A stretch of DNA of 64,000 nt from Mycobacterium marinum (GTDB lineage: Bacteria; Actinomycetota; Actinomycetes; Mycobacteriales; Mycobacteriaceae): NCBI RefSeq assembly GCF_003391395.1, contig NZ_CP024190.1, positions 744,001 to 808,000 on the forward strand. The letters are read 5' to 3'. Of this stretch, positions 16,010-24,371 are shown one piece after another. The notes under the pieces are model-generated. The model had not been told where the DNA came from and ran no database searches. It saw nothing but the letters and a program-made list of their open reading frames with translations. Made by a program: the position numbers and the translations under genes. Positions within the stretch are counted from its first letter, which is position 1. Every line of letters begins with the position of its first letter.

Positions 16010-17425
16010 TCAACCGGTCGCCCGTTGCTCGGCCTGTTCGGCGTGTTCGGCCGCCGACAGCGCGTCTTCTTCGGCCCGCGCCTGAAGATAGCGCATCGCC
16101 AATCTGGCGTAGACCATCTGGCTGGTGATCGCCATCTGACCGCGAGTGCGGCCCAAAAAGGCCAGCCCCCAAGAGAACGCGGCGGCGACGCGATTGCGGT
16201 GGCCCACCAGGTACAGCAGATGCAGGAACAGCCATGCCAGCCAGGCGATGAAGCCGGCGAACTCCACCTTGCCGACTTTGGCGACGGCACTGTAGTGGGA
16301 GATAAGTGCCATGCTGCCCTTGTTGAAATACTGGAATGGCTTGCGGTTGGCCGGGTCGTCGTGACCTTTCACCGCTTGCTTGATGGTCTTGGTGGCGTAG
16401 TGCGCTCCCTGGATCGCGCCCTGGGCCATCCCGGGTACGCCGGGTACCGACATCAAGTCGCCGATCACGAAGACGTGCGGGTGCCCCTTGACGGTGAGGT
16501 CGGGTTCCACGATCACGCGTCCGGCGCGGTCCGTCTCGGTTCCATCGGACTGCTCGGCGATCATCTTGCCCAGCGGACTGGCCTGCACCCCCGCCGCCCA
16601 CACCTTGCACGCACAGTCGATGCGGCGCTCGGTTCCGTCCTTGTCCTTGACGGTGATGCCTTTGTAGTCGACGGCGGTCACCATCGCGTTGAGCTGAATT
16701 TCGACGTCCATCTTTTCCAGCTTTTTCTGCGCCTTGAGGCCCAACTTCGGGCCCATGGGCGGCAACACCACTGGCGCGGCATCCAGCAGGATGACGCGGC
16801 ATTCGCTGGGGGTAATGGTCCGAAATGCCCCGGCCAGGGTGCGCTCGGCGAGTTGCACGATCTCTCCGGCGAGTTCGACACCGGTGGGCCCGGCCCCGAC
16901 CACGACGAAGGTCAGGCGCCGCTCGCGCTCGTCGTGATCGGTGGCGACTTCGGCGGCTTCGAACGCGCCGAGGATGCGGCCGCGCAGCTCCAGCGCGTCA
17001 TCGATGGTTTTCATGCCGGGGGCGAAGATGGCGAAATCGTCATTGCCGAAGTAGGACTGCTGCGCGCCGGCCGCCACGATGAGGCTGTCATAGGGCGACA
17101 CGGTCGTCATGTCCATCAACTTCGAGGTGACCGTCTGCGCGTTCAGGTCGATGCTCATGACCTCACCCAGCAAGACCCGCACGTTTTTTTGCCTGCGCAG
17201 GATCAGCCGCGTGGTCGGGGCGATGTCACCTTCGGACAAGATCCCGGTGGCCACTTGATACAGCAGCGGCTGGAACAGATGAGTGGTCGTCTTCGAGATG
17301 AGGGTGATGTCGACGTCGGCCCGCTTGAGCGCCCTGGCCGCGCTCAGTCCGCCGAATCCGCTTCCGATGATGACGACGTGATGGCGCCTGCCTGCGGCCG
17401 AGGATTCGCTGGATGGGGGCGTCAT
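16010..17425 (-). CDS. ndhA: Type II NADH dehydrogenase (non-proton-pumping)
   Basis: A 471-residue flavoenzyme transferring electrons from NADH to menaquinone at the inner membrane face. The FAD Rossmann motif is VVIIGSGFGGLSAARAL (about 18-34). The NADH Rossmann motif is FVVVGAGPTGVELAGEIVQL (about 175-194), and the second FAD contact is HPHVFVIGDLMSVPG. A C-terminal amphipathic/hydrophobic region (AWLAWLFLHLLYLVG) provides membrane attachment. Length equals what I recall for H37Rv NdhA (470). The start ATG has AGGAGGACC upstream. It is convergent with metZ. Confidence 0.95.
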   Translation of the reverse strand: MTPPSSESSAAGRRHHVVIIGSGFGGLSAARALKRADVDITLISKTTTHLFQPLLYQVATGILSEGDIAPTTRLILRRQKNVRVLLGEVMSIDLNAQTVTSKLMDMTTVSPYDSLIVAAGAQQSYFGNDDFAIFAPGMKTIDDALELRGRILGAFEAAEVATDHDERERRLTFVVVGAGPTGVELAGEIVQLAERTLAGAFRTITPSECRVILLDAAPVVLPPMGPKLGLKAQKKLEKMDVEIQLNAMVTAVDYKGITVKDKDGTERRIDCACKVWAAGVQASPLGKMIAEQSDGTETDRAGRVIVEPDLTVKGHPHVFVIGDLMSVPGVPGMAQGAIQGAHYATKTIKQAVKGHDDPANRKPFQYFNKGSMALISHYSAVAKVGKVEFAGFIAWLAWLFLHLLYLVGHRNRVAAAFSWGLAFLGRTRGQMAITSQMVYARLAMRYLQARAEEDALSAAEHAEQAEQRATG

Positions 17426-17598
17426 GGTCCTCCTTCAGTTCTCCGTCAGCCGTGGTGATCACTGCGGCGCATGTACACCGTACGACTCCGCCGTGGCCAC
17501 GTCGATCGTTTGGCCGCGGCGTCCGCCGATGCTGGGCGCGATAGTCGCGCCCATGCCTGCCCGAGACCTTTGGCCGCACCCACATACGGGTATGCGGT

Positions 17599-17739
17599 AT
17601 GTCCGAAATCCGGCATCACCCCACCGAGCTGGGACTGTCCAACAAGCTGCGGCGGCTTGCTGGCCAGGACAGCTCATCGATGCTCGGGGAGATGCTCGGA
17701 CAGCTGCCGGCCGGTGAGTGGTGCCGATATTTGGGCTGA
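17599..17739 (+). CDS. Possible 46-residue hypothetical protein
   Basis: Frame MSEIRHHPTELGLS... rich in Leu, Ser, Arg, with SMLGEMLGQLPAGEW near the end and normal mycobacterial third-position GC. There is no convincing ribosome binding site and no recognisable family. It may be a small protein or the tail of a decayed gene. Confidence 0.3.
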   Translation: MSEIRHHPTELGLSNKLRRLAGQDSSSMLGEMLGQLPAGEWCRYLG

Positions 17740-17881
17740 CGGCGGTATGGCGTCACACGCAATTTACGGAGTGCTTACGAAATGGATTTCCGGATCGGGT
17801 CGTTGTCCCATCATTCGGGCATCCTTTTCGGTGATAACCCCACTTCCATGCCGACGCTCCACGACAATATTCTCTTATGGT

Positions 17882-17919
17882 GGTGACGCTCCTTGCTCGG
17901 TTATCAAAGAAGCGTCACC
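17882..17919 (+). promoter_or_regulatory. Inverted repeat upstream of the MFS exporter
   Basis: GGTGACGCT (17882-17890) and AGCGTCACC (17911-17919) form perfect 9-bp arms around a 20-base centre, about 150 bases before the MFS start. Without a T-run it is unlikely to be a simple terminator. A regulatory dyad or RNA hairpin in the leader is more likely. Confidence 0.4.
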
Positions 17920-18068
17920 GCTACAGCGAGCGGGTCGGCTCAAAAGCGGCTTCGCCTCGACCACGGGTCGGGTGCCCGACACTTTCCGGGCCGGAAGGCC
18001 GGGGGCAGCAGTCGCGAAGTTCCGGGTGGTGCCACCAGATCGGGCGGATTGAGCCGGTCACCGCGACG

Positions 18069-19259
18069 ATGACCGACTCCTCGCGGCGGGTGGTCCTAGC
18101 CGCCGTCGGCTTCACGTTCTTCATCGACATGCTGGTGTACGGCATCGTCGTGCCGGTACTACCGAGGTTGGCCCAACCCGCCGGGCTCGAGTTCTTGGGT
18201 GTGGGTGTGGTCTTCGCGTGCTACGGGTTGGCGTATTTCGTCCTGACCCCCGTGGCCGGATGGCTGATCGATCGTCGCGGAAGCAGGTCGGTGTTCCTGT
18301 CCGGGGCCATCATCCTGATGCTGGCGACGCTCGCGTTCGGTTACGCCAGCAGCCCCGTCGGACTCGTGACCTGCCGGGTACTGCAGGGTGGTGCGGCGGC
18401 GGCAACCTGGGTGGCGGGCTACGCGACCCTGGTCGAGATATTCCCGCGTGAGCAGCGCGGTCGCGCGGTGGGGCTGGCGAGCATCGGTACCGCGCTGGGC
18501 GCGCTTCTCGGACCCGCGTTGGGCGGCCTGGCCTATGAAGCCAGCGGACCCCACGCGCCCTTTCTAGGCGCGGCCGGGTTGTCCGCGCTGGCGGTGGCCG
18601 CCCTGGCCGCGTCGCTACCGCAGGCACCGGGCGGCCAGGCGTCGGGGCCGGCCATGTGGTCCGGTGAGCGGGCGTTTCCGGGCCTGGCGGTCCCGTGGCT
18701 GGTGGCGGGCCTGGCGGTGGGGCTCGCGCTGGGCGCCGTCGAGGCAACACTGCCGATCGACCTGGTCGCCCGCTTCGACGCCTCGGGGGTAACCGTTGGG
18801 TTGCTGTTCGCGCTGACCACGGTGGCCTTCATCGTCACCTCGCAGTACGCCGGCCGACTATCAGACGCCGGGCGCCGGGCGCCGGTCCTGGCGGCGGGCT
18901 GGGTCACCCTCGGTGTCGCCTTGGCCGTCATGGGTGTGCCGTCGGCGGTGGGCGTCCAAGCGGCCGCGTTGGTCTTGCTGGGGGCCGGCCTCGGGGCGAT
19001 GATCGCGACGATCATGCCCGCCCTTGCCGATGCCATGGAGTCGGCGGGGGGAGCCCAGCGGCCCGGGACGGCCGCGGCCGCCTACAACCTCGCCTTCAGT
19101 GCCGGCACGGTGGCAGGTGGCCCGCTTGCCGGCTGGATGGCCGACCTTCGCTCATTTCAAGATGCCGCGATGCTGATCGCCGTTGTGACGTTGACCTGCG
19201 GTGTGCTGGCGGCACTCGTCCACGCCGCAGTGGTCCGGCGAGCCGTCAGCGATGTCTGA
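18069..19259 (+). CDS. MFS transporter (12-helix, drug:H+ antiporter-like)
   Basis: A 396-residue membrane protein with about 12 hydrophobic helices. Motif A between helices 2 and 3 reads GWLIDRRGSRSV, and the helix 5 motif C region is GTALGALLGPALGG, which marks efflux-type MFS proteins (vesicular amine/DHA1-like). ATG 18069 is favoured because the helix starts directly after it; an in-frame GTG lies four codons earlier. It is convergent with the acyltransferase operon with only 9 bases between stops, so it probably belongs to the same cluster as the exporter of the product. No counterpart at this place in H37Rv (from memory). Substrate is inferred from context only. Confidence 0.85.
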   Translation: MTDSSRRVVLAAVGFTFFIDMLVYGIVVPVLPRLAQPAGLEFLGVGVVFACYGLAYFVLTPVAGWLIDRRGSRSVFLSGAIILMLATLAFGYASSPVGLVTCRVLQGGAAAATWVAGYATLVEIFPREQRGRAVGLASIGTALGALLGPALGGLAYEASGPHAPFLGAAGLSALAVAALAASLPQAPGGQASGPAMWSGERAFPGLAVPWLVAGLAVGLALGAVEATLPIDLVARFDASGVTVGLLFALTTVAFIVTSQYAGRLSDAGRRAPVLAAGWVTLGVALAVMGVPSAVGVQAAALVLLGAGLGAMIATIMPALADAMESAGGAQRPGTAAAAYNLAFSAGTVAGGPLAGWMADLRSFQDAAMLIAVVTLTCGVLAALVHAAVVRRAVSDV

Positions 19260-19268
19260 GGGCGTCGG

Positions 19269-21242
19269 TCACTGCAGCTGTAATTCCGGTGCGGGCGCCG
19301 GGGGGGTCGCCAGCTCGGCGTGGCCGCTCAAGACGCGCAGCATGTCACGCATGGCTGCCCCGACGGCGTCGCAGAACCGCTGAGCGGAGGTCTGGTCGCA
19401 GCCGTTGGACGCACTCACGAACAGGTACACGTCGTCGTCGCCGACAAAGGCGTATGAGACGCCGTAGCCCGTTTGCGTTATGGGCAGGAACCCGACCCCG
19501 CGCGAAGAGCTCTCCGGGCGCCAGGCGGCCGTCTGGCGCACGGGTGATTGTGACGTCGCGAGCTCGAACGGCAGGCTCCACGCGTCCGTGCCGAACAGCG
19601 CAACATCCTTGCCCTCGCGCAGTGCTTCGATGAAAAGTCCGAGGAGGTGGCGATCGCAGCCTCGTCCCCGCATCGCCTGCAGCCGATTGGCGCGGTGGGC
19701 GCTGGCGGCGGCCCGGAGCAGGCGGGCGCGGCGGGCCCCGGTGCAGGTGGGGTCCATCATCGCCAGCACGAAGGCCCGACTTTGGGCGGTTGCCGAGCGC
19801 AAGCATTCCGTTCGTCCCGCCGCGAACAGCCGCGTGGTGGCCGTCTCATAGGTAAGGCACGGTCCCCGGTCGGGATGCAGGCGGCCATAAGCGAGCTGCA
19901 GCGCCAGCTGTATGAAGGCATCGGGGGAGCAGCGCGCCGCCTTGATCGCCGCGGCCCCGGCGGCGCCGAGATCATCGGCGTAGACGTCGACGTCGTCGAT
20001 CAGGATGCGGGCATTGGCGACGGCAGCGCTGATGGCCCGGTCCAGGGTGGGGGTCACCTCGAACACCAGGCGGCGCGGGGGCGATGGCGGTGGCGTCGGC
20101 TTCTGGTCGAACGCGGAGGCAAAGCGGCGCTCATAGAGCAGCCGTTCCTCCCACAGCAGCATCATCGCTTCGCCGTCGCCTCTGCTGTGCTCCATGATGC
20201 CGCCGGTTCGCCCATTGGCGAACACAACAAGGTTCATCGACTTGTCCAGCCAGCGGTTGGCGCCGGTACCGCACAGCGACGTGCGCCCCAGCTCGGTCAG
20301 CCCCTCGGGCTCGGCGTCATCGAGGATGACGACCAGCAGAGCCCGCTCGATGCGGTCGAGACTGTCGGCGTTGACCCCGCCGTCCCGGATCAGCCCCGCC
20401 CGCACCCGGGACCAGACATCGCGTTGTTCCAGAGTCAGGGCGGGAATCGGTGGACCGGGCGGCAGCGCGGTGGCCACCTGCTGGATCTCTTCTAGGGCCG
20501 CCAACAGCTGCGGGTAGGAGATGTCGCGTCGGCCCTCGTCAAAGATCACCTCGACCTCGAAGAAGTGTCCGTTGACCAGCACCACGATGGCGCGTTGGTC
20601 GTCGAAGCGCTCGATGGTGTCGACGTCGATGCCGGGCAGTCGAACGGTCGAATAGCAGTTGCGGAGCTGTTTCATGCACAGCGGCACCACGCCCTGAATT
20701 CGCTGGGGCGCGACCTGCCCCGCAGCGAGGCGGCGGCGAATGTCGAGTAAGGCCACCGTTGTCATGGCGGCCTGCTGTAGCTGGGAGACGCCGAGGCGAG
20801 CCATCGTCGGGGAGTCGACCGTGTAGCCGGTGCTGTAGAGCAGCGAGCGGCGGTCGATGAGGTAGGCGTAGTGCTCCCAGTACTCCGCCAGCCAGTTTTC
20901 GTGCAGGGCTCGCCGTGTCTCGAGGCGGGCCTGCAGGTATGCGGCGGTGTCACTGCCGCGAAATTGGTCCGCGGCGGCGCGCACTTCGGCCCGTCCGGTG
21001 GCGTCCAGCAGTGGGTCCACCGAGGCGATGAACGTCTGCAGCGTCTCCTCGATCGACGGAAGTGGCAGCCGCGGAAGTACCTGCTCGAACCGGTCGAGTG
21101 CGCCTGGCCCGCTTTGGTTCGGACTCAGGGCGCGCACCGCCGCCCCCCATGCTTTGGTGCGCCGCGATGACGGAGCGTCCATCCAGCCCTGCCAGGTGAG
21201 CAGCCGACGCAGTAGTTCCATGCGTAGACCCAGGTAGGTCAT
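19269..21242 (-). CDS. Carnitine/choline O-acyltransferase family protein
   Basis: A 657-residue protein with unmistakable carnitine acyltransferase landmarks. The N-terminal signature is LPRLPLPSIEETLQTF (57-72) with NWLAEYWEHYAYL (116-128). The catalytic histidine is His352 in GGIMEHSRGDG. The carnitine/CoA-site blocks are TYETATTR (464-471) and GRTECLRSAT (476-485), and the ELATSQ motif near residue 590 matches the family ELSTSQ. Known members move acyl groups between CoA and the hydroxyl of carnitine or choline; they are mostly eukaryotic and unusual in bacteria. No N-terminal membrane segments are present, so it should be cytosolic. ATG 21242 overlaps the dioxygenase stop (ATGA). The open frame continues far upstream inside the dioxygenase gene but has no homology there. 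Confidence 0.9.
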   Translation of the reverse strand: MTYLGLRMELLRRLLTWQGWMDAPSSRRTKAWGAAVRALSPNQSGPGALDRFEQVLPRLPLPSIEETLQTFIASVDPLLDATGRAEVRAAADQFRGSDTAAYLQARLETRRALHENWLAEYWEHYAYLIDRRSLLYSTGYTVDSPTMARLGVSQLQQAAMTTVALLDIRRRLAAGQVAPQRIQGVVPLCMKQLRNCYSTVRLPGIDVDTIERFDDQRAIVVLVNGHFFEVEVIFDEGRRDISYPQLLAALEEIQQVATALPPGPPIPALTLEQRDVWSRVRAGLIRDGGVNADSLDRIERALLVVILDDAEPEGLTELGRTSLCGTGANRWLDKSMNLVVFANGRTGGIMEHSRGDGEAMMLLWEERLLYERRFASAFDQKPTPPPSPPRRLVFEVTPTLDRAISAAVANARILIDDVDVYADDLGAAGAAAIKAARCSPDAFIQLALQLAYGRLHPDRGPCLTYETATTRLFAAGRTECLRSATAQSRAFVLAMMDPTCTGARRARLLRAAASAHRANRLQAMRGRGCDRHLLGLFIEALREGKDVALFGTDAWSLPFELATSQSPVRQTAAWRPESSSRGVGFLPITQTGYGVSYAFVGDDDVYLFVSASNGCDQTSAQRFCDAVGAAMRDMLRVLSGHAELATPPAPAPELQLQ

Positions 21243-22372
21243 GTCGTCGGCCCCGTCCCCACCGGTGCCGGACGGGTCCGCGCCAGCATCCGAGATCGGT
21301 TTGCGACGTCGTCCGCCGACAGGTAGCAGCCCTCCAGCACGCGTCGGGCCGATGCGGTCGGCTGGGTGTATGCCTGGCGTGCGTGCAGCGTGCGACGGTT
21401 CTGGAACACCACGATCTCGCCCGGCTGCAGCCGCAGTGCCAGCCGTGGTCCGTCCTCGACGGCGCTGGTGAAGGCCTGGTAGGCGCGGCGGTAGCGCTCC
21501 TCGTCGGCCGGGTCGCCGGCGAACGCCCCCTCGAACGGGGGCGCCCAGTTGATGCCGACCAGATTGGCGCGATCGTCGACCACCAGGTGGGGCTTTCGGA
21601 CCACCATGTGCTGTTGGCGATTCACGGTCGCAAACGTCGCCCATACCTGACACAGCGTCTCGAAGTCGTCGGGTGCTTGGACCCGCACCCGCTCGGCGGC
21701 GGCCAGTCCGTCGCAGAACCAGGTCTGCCCGCCGGTTACCGCGGCGTCGAACTCGATGCAGTGCAGCAGCTGCAGGCCGGGGGGCGTCTCGTAGCCGCAC
21801 AAGTCCTGGTGAAATGGCAGCGCGCAGGCGGTATAGGCGATGTTGACCGGCCTGTCTTCGACCCGCACCAGCCAGGTGTCGCCATAGATGGTCGGCATGA
21901 CGGGCGCGATCCGGGCCGCCGTCGGGCCTACCACTCCGACCCGGGTAGGGGCTCCCTCGAGCACCAGAACCCGGTTGTCCGCCAGGGCGCCGAGCCAGTC
22001 ACCGATGGTGGCCGCATCGGGGTCGGGTTCCCAGCGCCGCCGCTCGAGCCCAAGCGCGGATCTGCTGGCGAATCCGAACGGCAGTGGTTGCTCGCGCCAG
22101 TTCGCGTGCCGTATCAGCTCCTCTTCGGCAAAGGTGCTGCGGTGTCCGTCCCGGAACAGGACCTCGACTACCCGGCCTCGACCACGCCGCAGCTCGGCCA
22201 GCCGGGTGTCCTGCGCCGCCGCTGCCGTGGTGCGCTGTCCGCTTTCGGTTCGGCAATGCCGGCAGGGGCATTGGCTTCGCAGCCACCACGGGCTCAGTTC
22301 GGTTGATCGCCCATCGAAGTCCAAGCGAACCGATCCGAGCGGGGAGACCTCGAGGACCACGTCGCTGTCCAT
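21239..22372 (-). CDS. Gamma-butyrobetaine hydroxylase-like 2-oxoglutarate/Fe(II) dioxygenase
   Basis: A 377-residue protein with two domains. The N-terminal ~95 residues are the GBBH-like zinc domain: WWLRSQCPCRHC with Cys35, Cys37 and Cys40, and a later His at 89. The TauD/BBOX jelly-roll follows: Fe ligands HQD at 188-190 within PFHQDLCGYETPPGLQLLHC, a distal His330 in QNRRTLHARQAY, and Arg residues beyond it for 2-oxoglutarate. This two-domain layout is that of gamma-butyrobetaine dioxygenase and trimethyllysine dioxygenase, both enzymes of carnitine synthesis. The start ATG overlaps the PanD-like stop (TGATG), and its own stop overlaps the acyltransferase start. Exact substrate is inferred. 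Confidence 0.9.
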   Translation of the reverse strand: MDSDVVLEVSPLGSVRLDFDGRSTELSPWWLRSQCPCRHCRTESGQRTTAAAAQDTRLAELRRGRGRVVEVLFRDGHRSTFAEEELIRHANWREQPLPFGFASRSALGLERRRWEPDPDAATIGDWLGALADNRVLVLEGAPTRVGVVGPTAARIAPVMPTIYGDTWLVRVEDRPVNIAYTACALPFHQDLCGYETPPGLQLLHCIEFDAAVTGGQTWFCDGLAAAERVRVQAPDDFETLCQVWATFATVNRQQHMVVRKPHLVVDDRANLVGINWAPPFEGAFAGDPADEERYRRAYQAFTSAVEDGPRLALRLQPGEIVVFQNRRTLHARQAYTQPTASARRVLEGCYLSADDVANRSRMLARTRPAPVGTGPTT

Positions 22373-22860
22373 CAGTGCGGCCCGTCGAGCAGCTGTGTTT
22401 CGGCGCGCAGTAGCAGATCGGGCTGGGCCGGGATGTCCCCATAACAGCCGCGCACGCTGTATCGAAGACGGTCGTCGTCCTGCTCGAGGACTTGTTCGAA
22501 CAAGCTCTCAACGCGGTTATCGGCGTCGCTGAGCAATACCCGCGCGACGTGCGGGCGGCGACGTAGCGCGCCGCTGCGCACGGTTGCGTAGCTGAAGATG
22601 ATCAACCGGTCGCCCGGCTCGCACAGCAGCGCCCCGCCCCCGTTCGGGCAGATCCGCGAAGATCCACGGTCGGCCGGGATGAGGTAGGTCGACCACCGAT
22701 TGCCGTTCTCGAGGTTGACGACTTCGACTTCCTCCAACGGCAGCATCCCGACTTGTTCCATCAGGTCGACGTCGACGGCGATACTGCCGACGTAGTCGCG
22801 TTCGCGGTGCGTCACCCGCACCTGATGGAGCTTGGCGCGCAACAGTCTGATCCGGCTCAT
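22372..22860 (-). CDS. PanD-like pyruvoyl-dependent amino-acid alpha-decarboxylase
   Basis: A 162-residue homologue of aspartate 1-decarboxylase. All key residues are present with a one-residue offset: Lys10, Tyr23, the self-cleavage site Gly25-Ser26 in DYVGSIAVD, Arg55, Thr58, Tyr59 and Asn73. Self-cleavage at the serine gives the pyruvoyl cofactor. Canonical PanD makes beta-alanine for pantothenate and is about 140 residues. This copy has a C-terminal extension and is not next to panBC, so it is probably a specialised paralogue. In this operon it could make beta-alanine from aspartate or GABA from glutamate. Start and stop overlap both neighbours. Confidence 0.88.
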   Translation of the reverse strand: MSRIRLLRAKLHQVRVTHRERDYVGSIAVDVDLMEQVGMLPLEEVEVVNLENGNRWSTYLIPADRGSSRICPNGGGALLCEPGDRLIIFSYATVRSGALRRRPHVARVLLSDADNRVESLFEQVLEQDDDRLRYSVRGCYGDIPAQPDLLLRAETQLLDGPH

Positions 22861-24371
22861 CGCGATGCGCCGTCGTCGTCGATGGGCTTGCGGCAGCCGA
22901 GCGCGACCATTGGCTCGGCGTCAAAGATCTCGTATTCGTCGCGTGCCTCGATCCGGTAGCCGAGTTTGGCGAGCGTTTCTTCTAGCGTGCGATGTTGGTC
23001 GAGGTAGTCGGCGCGCACCGCGATGACCAGCCAGCCGCCGGGCTCGAGGACCCGGTCCAGTGCCGCGAGGTCCTCCGGCCCGGCGTGGGCGAACGTGAAG
23101 ACGCCAACAGCGACGATCGCCGCGAAACGTTGATCCGGAAACAGGGTCGGCGCTGCCGCCAGCGCGCCGTGAACCACGTGGCAGTAGACATTTTTGGCGC
23201 GCGCGTGGGAAAGCATGCCGAGTGAGCGATCCAGCGCGGTCAGGTTGTCATAGCCGAGCTTGTGCAGTTCCTCGCCCACCAACCCGGTGCCCGCACCCGC
23301 ATCGAGCACGGGTCCGCTGCGCTCGGGCAGGTGCGCCGCCAACAACGCCGCCGCCCGACGGGGATTCGCCTGATAGTTACCGCGCAGGTCGGAGTCGTAG
23401 CTTTCGGCCCAGGCGTCATATTTCTGTTCGAGGCTGAGGTCAGGATCGCTGTTGTAGATCCACTCCAGCCGGTCGACGACTTTCTTGCCGAGGAAGAAGC
23501 TCCAGCCGACCTCCGCGTCCTGGATGACTTCCGGGATCTGTCGGTAGGCCGTGGCCAGCCGTGGACACGATGGCTCGGCCAGATCCGCCAGCAGTTTGTA
23601 GCTTTGCGCCAGGTGTGGGCTCAGGTCGCGGGTCTCGTAGACGACGAAGCCGTGCCGGGCGAGGGCCTTGCGGTAGTCGTCGGCCGAGAACGTTGGCTCG
23701 AATAGCAGCCGGTCGTAGACCACCTCGCGGGCGAGCGCGCTCACCGGGCGCTGCGGTGTCACCAGATCGTCGAACACGAACAGGCCCTGGGGTTGCAGTA
23801 CCCGCGCGACCTCGGCAAGCGCCCGCTCGCGGTCGTGCACGTGATAGAGGACGGCCTGGCTGAAGACGTGGGTGAACGTGCCGTCGGCGAATGGCAGCGC
23901 CGACGCCGAGCTGGCCATGAATTCGAGCTGCAACTGCGGATTGTCCGCCGCCAGCCGTTGCGCGTTGGCGATCCGCACGGCGCTCAGGTCGATTCCCGTG
24001 ACCTGTGCACCCGTTTGTCGCGCCAGCCATGCGGAGACGGTCCCATTGCCGCAGCCAAGGTCGAGTACTCGCGACTGCGGCCCGATGCGTGCGGCGCGCA
24101 GCATCTGTTCGTTCCAGTGCTGGCAGCCGGCGATGAACCCGGTGTCGTCGTCCTCGAAGACACCCCAATGCAGGCTGCCGTCTGGATCCCAGAATCCGCG
24201 GTAGGTCGAGTCCTCGTGGTCGTAGAAGTCACGGGTCATGGCGTCGGTGTAGTCGTGACTCGCGGGCCCGCCCGACTCCGTGCTGGACTGGGGTTGGGCT
24301 CCGCCGCTGGAGGGGATGGCGCAGGCGGCACCCGATTCCTGTTGCGCGTCTGGCGATAATGCATTCAACAT
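22857..24371 (-). CDS. Two-domain SAM-dependent methyltransferase (tandem)
   Basis: A 504-residue protein with two class I methyltransferase domains. Domain 1 (about 45-290) has motif I VLDLGCGNG at 102-110, the acidic TGIDLS, and YHVHDRERALAEVARVLQP. It is close in pattern to glycine/sarcosine or phosphoethanolamine N-methyltransferases. Domain 2 (about 310-490) has VLDAGAGTG at 355-363. The first ~44 residues are Ser/Gly/Gln-rich and probably disordered. I chose ATG 24371 because GGAGGG lies 9 bases upstream; the frame extends into AT-rich DNA without a better site. Its stop overlaps the PanD-like start (ATGA). It is the first gene of the four-gene operon. Successive N-methylation of an amine is the inferred job. 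Confidence 0.85.
   Translation of the reverse strand: MLNALSPDAQQESGAACAIPSSGGAQPQSSTESGGPASHDYTDAMTRDFYDHEDSTYRGFWDPDGSLHWGVFEDDDTGFIAGCQHWNEQMLRAARIGPQSRVLDLGCGNGTVSAWLARQTGAQVTGIDLSAVRIANAQRLAADNPQLQLEFMASSASALPFADGTFTHVFSQAVLYHVHDRERALAEVARVLQPQGLFVFDDLVTPQRPVSALAREVVYDRLLFEPTFSADDYRKALARHGFVVYETRDLSPHLAQSYKLLADLAEPSCPRLATAYRQIPEVIQDAEVGWSFFLGKKVVDRLEWIYNSDPDLSLEQKYDAWAESYDSDLRGNYQANPRRAAALLAAHLPERSGPVLDAGAGTGLVGEELHKLGYDNLTALDRSLGMLSHARAKNVYCHVVHGALAAAPTLFPDQRFAAIVAVGVFTFAHAGPEDLAALDRVLEPGGWLVIAVRADYLDQHRTLEETLAKLGYRIEARDEYEIFDAEPMVALGCRKPIDDDGASR

Larger units (their letters stand above)
17426..18068. other. Variable intergenic region between ndhA and the MFS gene
   Basis: About 640 bases. 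In H37Rv this interval begins a run of repeat-family and small genes (Rv0393 onward, from memory). Here I see only one 46-codon frame with plausible codon use (17599-17739) and a 9-bp inverted repeat with a 20-base centre (17882-17919, GGTGACGCT against AGCGTCACC). No tRNA, IS element or larger gene was recognised. Confidence 0.5.

Noticed and set aside
21243..21800. N-terminal extension of the acyltransferase frame by 186 residues
   Set aside because: It lies inside the dioxygenase gene, is Arg/Pro/Ala-rich shadow sequence with no family match, and the ATG at 21242 overlaps the dioxygenase stop in the same way as the other junctions.
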